From: Dryomyza anilis
Lineage: Eukaryota > Arthropoda > Insecta > Diptera > Dryomyzidae
Length of the DNA: 64,000 nucleotides
Assembly: GCA_951804985.1 (NCBI GenBank)
Contig: OX638133.1
Location: forward strand, 70,810,367-70,874,366
Direction of reading: 5' to 3'
The translations under genes and the position numbers were made by a program. Below the pieces are notes generated by a model that saw nothing but the letters and a program-made list of their open reading frames with translations, had not been told where the DNA came from and searched no databases. This document shows, one piece after another, positions 12,193-23,700 of this stretch (position 1 is the first letter of the stretch; every line of letters begins with the position of its first letter).

Positions 12193-15100
12193 ATGTCTGC
12201 AATGCCAAACAACAAATTGACAGCTACAACAACGACAATGTCGTCTTCTAATACAAGCAACATAAATAACATAAATAATACAAATAATAATAATAATAAC
12301 AACAACAGTAATAATCATCATCATGAGCAACCACAAACGAAACGACAACGCATTGAAAAAATCAAAAGTGTTAAAAATGTTAAAAGTAGTAAAACAATAG
12401 CACAAGCACCGCCGCCTGATTTAATCGATACAGCGGCACCACAGCAACACCTCAGCACTTCACTTTCTTCTTCTGCCAATTCCATTGCATCACCTAGTTC
12501 CTCCAATAATTCGCCCACATCAACGCCTTGCAGCTCACGCGCCACATCACTGACACAACTGTTGAAATTGCCAACGTCCACGGCAGCGACATCGTCTTCA
12601 TTATCTTCAACATCTGCAACAGCTTCATCAACAGCAGCTGCATCGTCGTCGTCGTCTCTAGAAGGTTCAACTTTTACAACATCTTTAGTCGCCGCAACAA
12701 TAGCAACAGCAGGCACACGTTTGTGTGCCGACTACAGCTCCAGTTGCAGTTCCAGCGAACAGTCTGCCGATGAAGTCGATCGCGTGCTGCCATCAACGCG
12801 ACTGTTGCCCGATTTATTGCCCACTAATGACAGCAACAACTTCGATGCCAACGCGTCCACCGCAAACGTTGAATTTGCCGCTTCCCACGAAATGCGCGAT
12901 TTTGAGGACTCATTAACGCGACAGTGTCTCTGCGGCGTCTCGGAACGTACGCTACGCAAACCCTTTCAGTCGCACTACTCGCACGATGCGCAAGGTCTCA
13001 AACGCATTGCGAATCTCTGTGAGTGGCCGACCAATAAACTGTTGCAGTTTCTCTCCAATCTGCAGCTGCTCTTTGATATTTATCTGAAGCAGAATTCGAA
13101 GGGATTTATATGCGCGCGAATTATGGACGTTTGTGATGCTCTCATACGAAACGATCATAATTTAATTGACGAGATTATAGTGCTCGCGGGCTACAATAAT
13201 GCGTATGTTCAATTTCTGGCCGGTCGTGTGTTGGCCTCTTTTCTGGTCATCGCCAAGCAGGACATGAACGATGACTGGCTGAAGAAACTCGTCGATAATC
13301 TGTTCAATTTCGAGCGTCTCAATCATGTTGCCGTGCAGAAGATACATTTTAGTTTGGAGATTATTAAGCGCATCGTAGAGTGGAAAGATATTGATTTGCA
13401 TCCGCTGGAGGATGAGTTGGAGGGCGGAGGAGTAGGTGGAGTAGCCGCAGATGAGCGAAATGCAGGCATTTCTATGGGGCAAACGCAGGCAACGACGTCG
13501 TCGTCAGCAGAAACACACTCGTATTTGCATTTTCAAGCGCAGCAGCCGACGCTGGCGACAAATTACTTTGCAGTGCATTTTGGAGCGCAGCAAGCGACGG
13601 CAGCAACGCATGCGCAGCATGATGAAGATATTGACGAAGAGGATGTTGACGAAGACGCTGAGGATGATATAGAAGAAGATGTTGAGGAGGATATTGAAGA
13701 AGACTTAGATGTTGATGCAGATCTTGATGACGATGCTGATGAAGAAGATGTTGAATATGCCGCGCGGTTTGCACCATTTGCGCAGAGCAACGGAGATGCA
13801 CATTTGGCGCATTTAAACGCTTTGCAACAGCAACAGATGGCTGCACATTTTCACAATTTCAACTATGCAAATAATGGCAGCAATACCAGCAGCAATCACA
13901 TGCAGAACAGAGGTAATTTGCACGAGTATGCTGCTAACATTGATGTTAATTATGCGGTCAATGCTGCCGCCAACTCTACCTCCCACTCTGCCAACAACTC
14001 TACCAGTCAACCAGCTGCCAATTCCTCCTCAAATGCCAACTCCAACTGCCACCTCATCACACTCACCGACTCCGAGTCCTTTGACACAACGCACCTCAAA
14101 TGCATCACCATCAAAATACTCGAAAACAAGTGGCCGGCTTTGGTGAAAAACATGTCGACCCTCATTGCCAATCATCTCGATATTGAAAATGCTGAAAATT
14201 GTATATTAAATTTTCTTCAACTCTGGGAGAACATCATCTCGGTAAAGGCGAATCTATCCATTGTGGAGACACTGCCATTCTATGCGCAATTGAATAAATT
14301 CGAATTATTACTGAATCAGCAACTTTCCTGCACACTGTACAAACAAATGTTGTGCTTGTTCAATGAGGCACTTTGCTATGGTTCCACTCTGGCGCTGCAG
14401 GATATGTTGCCCGATGAGACCTGCTTGCTCGCGCATCAAATAGTGCGACATGTTAAGGATTTTCGTATTCTGGAATCATTGCCGCGTCGACAACCCGAGA
14501 ATATTGTAAGTCTCATCGGTTTCAAGCGCAAACCTGTTGTTTATGCGGAACGTGCATCACGCACTTGGCAGCCGCGCACCCAACAAATGCCACAGCAATT
14601 GGCCGGTGGCGATGCCATTGAAATGGATAAAACTATATTGCAAAAAATGGTGCTGCTGGTGCTCAAATCCATAGCGGTTACTGTGAAGGAAATACGCAGT
14701 GATTCTTCGTCATCCTCCGATTCGTCGTCAATTGATTCCAGCGATTTTGATGCCTATCAGGATATGGTGTTGATCGAGCGCTCGATACGAGATGTATTGC
14801 GCAAATTGGAATCGTTTATCAAGAATACTTTGGAGTTTCATCCCGAGTGTCATTTTAGCAAAATCCTAATACATTTATTTGACGATCAGGATGATCATTT
14901 GATTGAGGCCATGGTCTGCACATTGGATGTCACCGCGGTGATATCATTTCGCAATAATGCTTTCCCCGAACTGGTTGCCATGTTGAATCCGGTCTACACA
15001 TTTCTGGAATTTCTAAAAATGATATCGAATAGTTCGGATCTGTTGCTCGATTTGCTGGTCAGCAATGAGACGTGTTTTCTGCTGTATTTGCTTCGTTTTC

Positions 15101-15318
15101 TCAAGTACATACGCATGAATTGGACGCTGCTGGTGCAGAGCTGTCACGACTTTGGCATGGGCGCCAACACGCTGGATGAGGCGATGAGCGTGTTGATCAG
15201 GCTGCGTTTGCAGATTTCACGTTTGGTGTCGCGTCAATTGTATCCGTATGATATTTCACCGGTGCTGCGTCTGCTCGAGAGTTGCGAGAGTCTGTACGAA
15301 GGTAATGAGTTGAGTTAG
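12193..15318 (+). CDS. lin: Protein Lines (LINS family)
   Basis: A single open exon of 1041 codons. The first ATG is at 12193, after an in-frame stop at 12091; the GTG at 12178 in the same frame is not a credible start. Residues 1-235 are low complexity: Asn runs near 30-40, then Ser/Thr/Ala. Conserved LINS-type helical sequence starts near 242 (CLCGVSERTLRKPFQSHYSH) and runs to about 410. An Asp/Glu-rich stretch lies near 475-520 and His/Asn-rich linker to about 625. The conserved C-terminal half spans about 633-1036 and includes FHPECHFSKILIHLFDDQDD and LLVSNETCFLLYLLRFLKYI. Fly Lines is somewhat shorter (about 860 residues as recalled); the extra length here is low-complexity sequence. In Drosophila, Lines works in nucleus and cytoplasm in patterning and hindgut development, downstream of or alongside Wingless. 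The upstream exon junction at 11991 suggests a spliced leader. No frame breaks are seen. Confidence 0.92.
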   Translation: MSAMPNNKLTATTTTMSSSNTSNINNINNTNNNNNNNNSNNHHHEQPQTKRQRIEKIKSVKNVKSSKTIAQAPPPDLIDTAAPQQHLSTSLSSSANSIASPSSSNNSPTSTPCSSRATSLTQLLKLPTSTAATSSSLSSTSATASSTAAASSSSSLEGSTFTTSLVAATIATAGTRLCADYSSSCSSSEQSADEVDRVLPSTRLLPDLLPTNDSNNFDANASTANVEFAASHEMRDFEDSLTRQCLCGVSERTLRKPFQSHYSHDAQGLKRIANLCEWPTNKLLQFLSNLQLLFDIYLKQNSKGFICARIMDVCDALIRNDHNLIDEIIVLAGYNNAYVQFLAGRVLASFLVIAKQDMNDDWLKKLVDNLFNFERLNHVAVQKIHFSLEIIKRIVEWKDIDLHPLEDELEGGGVGGVAADERNAGISMGQTQATTSSSAETHSYLHFQAQQPTLATNYFAVHFGAQQATAATHAQHDEDIDEEDVDEDAEDDIEEDVEEDIEEDLDVDADLDDDADEEDVEYAARFAPFAQSNGDAHLAHLNALQQQQMAAHFHNFNYANNGSNTSSNHMQNRGNLHEYAANIDVNYAVNAAANSTSHSANNSTSQPAANSSSNANSNCHLITLTDSESFDTTHLKCITIKILENKWPALVKNMSTLIANHLDIENAENCILNFLQLWENIISVKANLSIVETLPFYAQLNKFELLLNQQLSCTLYKQMLCLFNEALCYGSTLALQDMLPDETCLLAHQIVRHVKDFRILESLPRRQPENIVSLIGFKRKPVVYAERASRTWQPRTQQMPQQLAGGDAIEMDKTILQKMVLLVLKSIAVTVKEIRSDSSSSSDSSSIDSSDFDAYQDMVLIERSIRDVLRKLESFIKNTLEFHPECHFSKILIHLFDDQDDHLIEAMVCTLDVTAVISFRNNAFPELVAMLNPVYTFLEFLKMISNSSDLLLDLLVSNETCFLLYLLRFLKYIRMNWTLLVQSCHDFGMGANTLDEAMSVLIRLRLQISRLVSRQLYPYDISPVLRLLESCESLYEGNELS

Positions 15319-15516
15319 TGATTGGTTTGTGTGTGCCTATACGAAGTATGTTGTAGTACATTATATATAGTATATAGTAGTAGACAATATTTGCAGCATT
15401 TGTTTCTAATTTGTATTAATTTATTCAAATAGTTTAGTGACTTTTTTACGTTTGCTTTTTTTTACATAATACAATTCATATGTTTTATAAAATGCTGATA
15501 CAATTCATATAATGCC

Positions 15517-15522
15517 AATAAA
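15517..15522 (+). promoter_or_regulatory. Candidate polyadenylation signal for lin
   Basis: AATAAA lies 199 bp after the lin stop codon. Further AATAAA-like hexamers occur downstream (for example near 15726), so the used site is not certain. Confidence 0.4.
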
Positions 15523-15959
15523 CCGTGACATGCAACGTGAGGTTTTATTAACAGAGTTGTTTGTTTTTAAACATTTTCAGTTTTTTTTTAAAGACAAAAT
15601 TAAATGATGAGTTAAACGTTTTGCAAGATGTAAAAAGTATATTGAGTCAAAAAATGTGGCAAAGTATTCTGTTCTTTTTATGTGATTTTCTTTCGTATCA
15701 AATATAACGATTTCTGTTATTGTATAAATAAAAACCACAGAGTATCAAGTTAACTAGTAGGAATGTGTATTTAATACATTGTTGTTTAAGATTATATTAA
15801 AACTCGTGAAATACATTTTTAATTTATCAATAATTGGTAATACAAAACTTGATATCTCTGAAAATTTCCTCTTGTGAGACATTAGAAAAGTTAATCTTTC
15901 GATTGGCATATAAATGTATCATAATTTATTGTGTCTTTTCAATATATATTGAGTCTTTT

Positions 15960-16640
15960 CAATTATTGGCAGACTCAGGACGGTTTAGAAACTTTTCATC
16001 GAGAGATTTCAAGCAGACAAAGGTGGAGTTTGTATCAAAAATTTCATCCGAAACCCTAAACATGCCGGCGGGAAGTTCCATAAAATATGATAATCTACCA
16101 TACGCTTCCAAATACCTTCCATTTATATGTGTGTTTGACAGAAATTTACCAAAAATATTTCTGATAAATGCCAGATATTTTATTTAAAGTACCCAAGACA
16201 AAATGTTTGGCGGACTCAAGGCAGTTTAGAAACATTTTATCAAAGGAATTCAAGCAGACAAAGTCGAAAATTGTATCAAAAGTCGCCTATTTTCTTCCCA
16301 TACCTAAAATTTTACGGGAAAAATTGCACAAAATTTAATAATCTGCCATACGCTTCCCAGGATCTTTCAATTACCTGTGTGTTGGTAAAGTAACTAAATA
16401 TTCCAGATAAATGTTACGACATTTTCTCTCGGGTCCGTATACAACATTTTTCGAAGACTCAAGGCAGTTTAGTAAAATATTTTCAAAGCAAAGGCAATGT
16501 TTGTATCAATAGTTGTCTGTTTTCTGCTCGTTCTGAGGTTGAATTTGACTTTAAAATTCCATAAAATTTAAAAATCTGATGTACGCTTCCCACAACTTTC
16601 CGTTTATAAGTGCATTTGCCGAAAATAATCCCGAAAAATG
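15960..16640. repeat. ~245 bp degenerate tandem repeat downstream of lin
   Basis: GACTCAAGGCAGTTTAGAAAC-like phrases occur near 15970, 16210 and 16456. Each is followed by AAGCAGACAAAG, TTTGTATCAA, a TAATCTGCCATACGCTTCCCA phrase and a TTTATATGTGTGTTTG phrase. Three units of roughly 245 bp are laid head to tail and are well diverged. The open frame at 15834-16187 runs across a unit and is not credible as a gene. Confidence 0.7.
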
Positions 16641-19006
16641 CCACAATGTCTCGACAAACTTTAAAAAACTAGAAAAAATGGCCTTTTTAGTTAGTTTTTC
16701 TTCAATTTTAAAACTTTAAAAAGGCTCTGAATATTTTGAAACTAAAAATCTATTAATTGTACCTAATTCAAGTTTTGTACCACATACATTATGAGTAATA
16801 GATTAGAATGTTTTTTGAGTCAGTTTTTGAACCATTCTTCTTCTAAAAAATACAGAAATTCAAACGAGTCTACAGAATGCCATTCCAAATCATGCTTCAT
16901 ACCACACAAGCTAAACAATCTCAATGCGTTCCGATAACTTTAAAAAGTAACAGAAAATGTGCCTTAAAAACAAAGTTCATTATTATTTTTGTTTTTTTTT
17001 TTAATTAAAATTATTACAAATGACTTAAATTCAAAACATTTCAGAATCACTATTTGCTGCGTGTTACGATAAAAAAGACTTAACATTATTATTTTTTCTT
17101 CACAAAAACAATTTAGATTTTAATTAAAATAAATACGTAAAATAATTATTTAAATATACAAACAAATTGCCTTAAATATTAACTAAAAGTAAAGCAAAAA
17201 TATATGAGCAACATTTTAAAAATAAATTGTTAATAATAAAATAACTAAAATAAAACAACAACAAAAAAAAAAATGATAATATTAAACTTTAGGCTTTTAA
17301 GCTTGTTTTAAATCTTGCCTTTATTTAAGCTATATTCATTTTGTATAAGAAAAATGCATACATTTATAAATATAGTTTTACATTTAGCATTAAAGTACAC
17401 AAACAACACACAATATAATACACATTTTATGTTAAGCTAATTGTATATTTTTTAAAATTAAGTTTTAATTGCTCAAAATATTTTTCATTTTACATTTAAC
17501 TATTAGGTATAGAAAAAAAACGTTGCTAATTAAAAATTATTTTTATTTTAGATGTTTTAATATAAAATATATATATAGTATAGTTTTAATATTCAACTCT
17601 TTGAATAGTAGTTTATAATAATTTTTATTATATGTAAATAATATAGATATAAAAACATATCTTAAAAACACACAATATTAATATGTAACATTTTATGTTA
17701 TTATGCAAGTTATTTTAAATTAATTAATATATTTTGATAAGAACAGAAATATTAAAGAAAGGTTTTTATAAAAAAAAAACACTTTTTCTTTTGTACTTTG
17801 ATTATTTTTTTAAATTTATACTTTTAAATATTATAGATAGCATTCTAATGTTTTTCATTAGGTTATCAGACTTATTACAAATGTTTTAAATTTGAGTTTC
17901 ATGATTGTAGTTAAGCATAGACAATAATTATGCGTGGTTCAAAAATATATATTTTAAAACCTTCTTTAATTTGATGATTTATTAAAAATTACCCATCAAA
18001 TTATTTAATTTATCTGTTTTAAAAAATCAAAAATTTGTATATAGCAGGCTATTTGATGAATGTAAACAAATTGCAGTTATACCTTCTTAGAAGTGGATTC
18101 GTCCATTACTTTATAAAAAGTTAGAAAATGAATTGTGAACATTTTACTAGACCAGTTTTGGTGGAAAAATTGTTCGGGTCTATTAATCGACTGTTTCGAG
18201 GGTAGCAAATAAGTCCAGACCATCACACGGAAGGTAGGATCTGGGTGTGAAACAAGTGGATTATTAGACGTTTAGACGAATATTTTCGTTCGTACGATTG
18301 AAAAATGCTATGGACTGAAGTCGTCGAAGATTAGAAAAGTTCCAGACAGAAATGTGGTGAAGTACACTGGGGAAAAACAACGTGACAAAATTTTGTTTTA
18401 ATTTAAGTGCTACATAATGAACGACGAAACCTACATCTTAACCGATTATAAATTTTATACTGCAGATTCATGAGAACCAAAAAATTTAAGACTTGAAGCA
18501 ATCGAAATTTAATAGAAAGATTTTCATCACCACTGGCACAAATTGAAATAACTAAATCATGATTGACTTTGCAAACTTTAGGCCTACGAACATGGACAGT
18601 ATGTCATGAGAATGAAGTTAATTAGAGAAAGCAGTCAAATAGCATCCACTAATTCTCATTTAAAAAAAGAGGTTTTTTAGTCTTACTGAAACAAAAATAA
18701 AATTACAATGTCTCCTAAAAAGTTTCCATTAAAAACTCTTGGACAGTCTGTGTATCTGTCTGTTTGTTCTAGTATCACGTCTAAACCGTTGAACAGATTT
18801 GACTGAAATTTTGCAACAGGATACTATGTAGTCCGGTGAGTGACATAGGTTATATATGGGCGGGATTAGACAACGGGGCGTGTCACCTACCACACAACTT
18901 AAACTTTCAACGCCTTATAACTTAAGATTTACACCAGCTAAGAAGATAAAACAAAATCTCAAATACAAAAAAAAAATTACAAAAGCAAAAACACAAAAGC
19001 ATAAAT

Positions 19007-19922
19007 CCCAGTATACCAAAACGTTATACCAAACAGTTTACCAAAAGTATACCAATGTTGCGAAAGGTCGATAAATTTTTCCGATATCGATGCCATTTCT
19101 CGCAATTCCTACCAAAACGGTCGGCCGATATCGAACCCAGATGATGAAGGCTTCTCGTTACGAGAATTATTTCAGAATCGAAGCGTTCTAGAAGCTCTTG
19201 ACGACAGAATAGGGCTTTATGATTGGTTTATATAAATGCGTCATCTATATATGTCATTCGTAATGACAATAAAAAAAAACAGAAAAAATCAAAAAAAAAA
19301 GTTTTTTTTTCCTCTCTTTATTTTGTCCCTCCACCATCGCATTAATATTTTTTTTATTCTATTGAATTGAAGCTCACTATTTTCATACATTTATTTTTAA
19401 TGAGTCTACGAAAGTAAAATTAACATAAAAATATAAAAAAATTATGTCCACTCTATTTATTTTAAACATAAATAAAATGTCACTGGACACCTGGTGACCT
19501 TATTTTTAACATCGGAGAAGAATCGCAATCAGGAGTTCAAACATTTATTAACAAAGAAACGAAAATCGTTGCTATTATAATAATGAATATGACCTAACTC
19601 TTGCGGACACGGACATTACTTAAACGCAAAAGAGTGTTCCAACTGTTCGGACCTGCATATCATTCAAAATTATATCCAGCGGACGAAAGCAGGCATGTAC
19701 CAGAAAGGAGGTACAACTGAATACGAAAATCTTTAAAAATTAGTTTCGATATAACAACGAGATCAATTTGTTTCTCGTAGACATTTCAGAAAATATCAAA
19801 ACAATTGAATACAAAAATCATTAAAAATTAGTTTTGATATAATAACGAGATCGATTTATTTTCTCGAAGACACTTCGAGAATTATTCGATACACTGGAGG
19901 CTCCGAGTCGTGGTATACTGGG
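19007..19922. mobile_element. 916 bp element with CCCAGTATACCA ends and AT target duplication
   Basis: The left terminus CCCAGTATACCA is exactly complementary to the right terminus TGGTATACTGGG, and AT flanks both ends (19005-19006, 19923-19924). Inside, a roughly 75-80 bp segment ending in a CGAGATCGATTT-type phrase is tandemly duplicated near 19720-19880. No transposase ORF. It interrupts the A-rich array of the surrounding repeat. Confidence 0.75.
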
Positions 19923-20420
19923 ATTAAACACAAAAACAAAAGCAGTAACTAAAGCAATCACACAAAAACAAAAGCAAAATTAAACCAAAGATGGTAATAC
20001 AAAAACAAAAGTAAATACAAATAACAAAACAGAACCACAAAAACAAAAGCAGAACCACAAAAACCAAACCACAAAAACCAAAGCAAAAACACAAAATCAA
20101 AATCAAAAACTTTAAAGAAAAAACACAAAATCAAAAAACACAAAAGCAAAAACATTAAAGCAAAACAAAATGAAATACACAAAAGAAATACACAAAACAT
20201 AGCAAAGACATAACAAAGCAAAAACACAAAAGCAAAATACAAAAACAAAGGCAAAAACCAAAAGCAAAAACACAAAAACAAAATCAAAGAAACAAAAATA
20301 AAAAAAGTAAAAATACAAAAACAAAAGCAAAGCAAAGACACAAAATCAAAAGCAAAACACAAAATTAAAAATAAAAGCAAAAACACAAAAAAGTAAAAAG
20401 ACAAAAACAAAAAACCTCTT
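19923..20420. repeat. ACAAAAGCAAAAAC minisatellite array
   Basis: About 500 bp built almost entirely from ACAAAAGCAAAAACACAAAA-like words, the complement of the TTTTTGTGTTTTTGCTTTTG array in the 1403-2215 copy, where it is only about 60 bp. Long Phe/Leu/Cys-rich minus-strand frames here (for example 19958-20410) are composition artefacts. Confidence 0.8.
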
Positions 20421-20733
20421 CACGAAATTTACTTAAAATTTGGAATATATAGTAGAACGCACCAAACAAACTCAATTAGACTAAAGAAAATAAATAATAA
20501 AAAAATATTTTTAATAAAATCCATATCCTTGAATTCACAAAATCTTTGCACGAGTCGTGCAAGGGTCCAGCTAAAATGCATTTAAATTACTTTTGTTTAA
20601 ATAGTTTTCAATAAAATAATTGTCCGTAATTCTATGTGTTATAATTTAATACCAAAAAAAAAAGTATTTTAACGGACGGTCTTTATAAGTTCGGTAATTT
20701 TATAGCAAATGTTACTTGATGTTTGACTACATT

Positions 20734-23700
20734 TTAATGTCTGTTGATCATGCGTACGCGTCGTTTGATTTCGGGAAATTGTGCATCCATTGTATCCGTA
20801 GTAGTGCCTCCGAATAAGTTAGCAATACTACCGCTGGCAATCGAAGTACGTCTGCAGGTTGAACTCAAGGCTACCGCTGGCGTTGAGCTAAGTTTGTGTC
20901 GTTGATAGTTGAGTGAGACCGGCACCGAGCAGCGACGATTTTGCAGCGATCTAAGAGCTGTTGAAATTTAAAATAAAATAAAATTAAAACATTTTCTAAA
21001 TCTCAATAGTACCTTGTGTGGACGTAGGCGCTAGCTGCGCAAATACTTGTTCAGCGTCTACAGCGCTCGTAGGCGTCATTAAAATGGGACTATTATTTGC
21101 CGTTATATAATTCCAGGTGGGTGTACCAAAACCTACGTTTTGCTGCGGTTCATCCATTGATGTATATTTGCGTAAGTGTGCCAAAATTTCATGTTTTCTG
21201 GTCATTTGCTCTCTGCTGCGAACCGCTGAGTATCGATCGACCGATTTGGAACGTGCTTCCATCATATGGTGATGACGTGGATGATGTTTGATTATAATGG
21301 GGAATTCTTAGGTTTAAGGAAAAATGTAATTGGATAATATAATAATGTATGAAATGCTCAGTAATTTAATGCGTATAGATTGGATAGGAAGAGAAAAATA
21401 TACATATGATAAATAAAATGTAAAACGTTAGAAATACATTTTGAAATGAAAACACTTAGTAGATTTATGACGATCACAGAGGTATAACTTTATTTTTGAT
21501 TTTGGTTTGCATTTATATTTAATACATCTACGTTTTACTGACATACGAAATATACGAGTTTATATTATTAGGTATATATAAGAATAATAAAGTAGGTGCT
21601 ATATTTTACATTTAAACATACATAGATAAATAGTTATTAGTATTTTTTATAATTATATATATATTTTTATTTAATAATCTACAGAGTGTATATATATAAG
21701 TACAACGTTTAAAAGGATAGACAGAGGTATTTCAGGTTAGTGATTTCATGTGCTGAGTTGAATTGAAGTGGTTTATTAGTAAAATTGTTTTGTAACATAT
21801 GGGAATATATTTTGAAAGTTTTTTACTGGAATATGTTTGCAACTATATGAATTTTTATTAGACTGACAAGTTCGAAATTTTTGATTTATCACAATTACAG
21901 AATTACATTTTATTTTTTAAAAATGCATTTAAAATAAATTGTGGTCTATTGTTTAAAATAAAAGTACATTTAGCAAACAGTTTCAATATATTCATGAAAG
22001 TTTTAAGGAAACTTCCCATTAAGCAATTTAGGAGCGCTCTGAAATTGGAGTTATATAGGAGACCAATTTTTGAATGTTTTATGAGCCCTCGGAAAAATGA
22101 CTGTTAAAAGTATATCATTTAAGACGGTTTTCGGAGCTCTCAAAAATATTACTCATAAAAGATTAGGAACCCTCATAAATTAGACTTCTAAAAGCAACAA
22201 AATTTGACTCATAAAACAGTCTCATTCATGAGCGTTTTAGGAGCCATCTCAAATAAAACTCATAAAATCATCAAATTTAAGAGTATTTTTGAGATCACTC
22301 AGAAAAGGGAGCCATAAAAGTATCTTATTAATGCTGGCTTTAGGAGCCTACTGTTTAAATAAAATAAACTTGTATTCGTTTTGAATTTGAAATCAAATGA
22401 AAAATAATAAAATATTAGTGTAAATTCAACAGAAAAACCTACATATTTAATGGATTTTTTAAAATGAATGCATTTTCTCACGGATGTCTGGTCTAAGATA
22501 AACATGAACTTGTGCTATGTTGAATTCATTTCAAACACATTCTATATTTCTGAAGAAAGAAAAACTCCAAAAAATGAAGTAATTGTGGTGTCTGGAAATT
22601 CTCAAAAATGTGAATGTTTTAAGAATATTTTAAAATGATTAAAAAATACGCGAATTTTTGCGCTCTTTAAAGCGCAGTTTCTATAACTTTTTTGGGGTCT
22701 TTTCAGAGCTTAAATATGAGTGTTTTAGGAGTAATAAAAGTATCAGAAATATGGGGATTTTTGGGCTCATAAAATGGTGCCCTCCACCCAGGGGTTGGGA
22801 GCCTTTTTGTGCACTTTTTAGTGCTCAAATATGAGTGTGTTAGGTGTAATAAAAGACTCTCAAATATGAGGGTTTTTGGGCTCATAAAATGGGGCCCTCT
22901 ACCCAGAAGTCAGGAGTCTTTTTGGACTCTTTTAAGTGCTCATATATGAGGGTAACACTCATAAATATGACACATTTAAGAGTCTTAAAAGACTCAAAAT
23001 GTTTGATGGGTTTTTCAATGTGCAATGGACCAAAATGATCCCTTAACCTAAGATTTGTAACTTTTTATTTTTCTCCTTTCCTATTTATGATAGACACTTC
23101 ATTATTTTTATATTTACAATTATTCAGAAAAATAAAGAAAGGAAAAAATACCAAAATGGTCCAAACCTAACAGCAGGTTTACATTTAATACTAAGCTTTT
23201 TCTGTGAATTTTGTATTTAGTATAGCATAAAAAAAAGTTATTTATGATTATTCAAAATGTAACAGCTGGTTTAAATTTAATACTAAGCTTTTTCTGTGAA
23301 TTTTGTATTTAGTATAGCATAAAAAAAAGTTATTTATGAATATTCAAAATGTAGTTCAAAGAAAATATTAAATTTACCAACTCGAACTATATAGAAAAGA
23401 TCTATCGAATGCCAATAGTAAAAATCATTTTGAGTAGTTTTATTTTATAACTATTTACATATATTTAAATATTTCAGCATCTTTCTTATACCTAAACCAC
23501 TTCAACTCAATCAATTGAATAATGTGTGTAGTAAAAGTTTAGTAAAAGAGCGAGAGTGGATGGAACACATTTAAAATTATCGACGTTACACAAATACATA
23601 TAGTAAAAGGATTGGTTTATATGTGAAAAAGTTTAAAATAGTGTTAAAAGTAATCAAAAAATGTATACTTGCTTAAATTACATACTTTTTTTAGTTTTGT

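Larger units (their letters stand above)
18725..20575 (-). mobile_element. CTAGCTGGACCCG-family repeat, copy 2, with nested insertion and expanded array
   Basis: Read on the minus strand it starts at about 20575 with AGCTGGACCCTTGCACGACT, passes through a long TTTTGTTTTTGTGTTTTTGC-type array (20420-19925 on the plus strand) and ends near 18725 with the same sequence as the right end of the 1403-2215 copy (the complement of GGTTCAACGGTTTAGACGTG and GTCCGGTGAGTG). A 916 bp element (19007-19922) is inserted in the array. Confidence 0.7.

Noticed and set aside
12024..14146. Numerous antisense and out-of-frame ORFs over lin (for example 12321-12716, 13472-13846)
   Set aside because: They mirror Ser/Asn/Gln/Asp runs of the lin frame, which alone carries conserved LINS sequence.
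19958..20410. 150-residue minus-strand hydrophobic protein
   Set aside because: Phe/Leu/Cys-only composition arises from the ACAAAAGCAAAAAC minisatellite; no splice or domain support.
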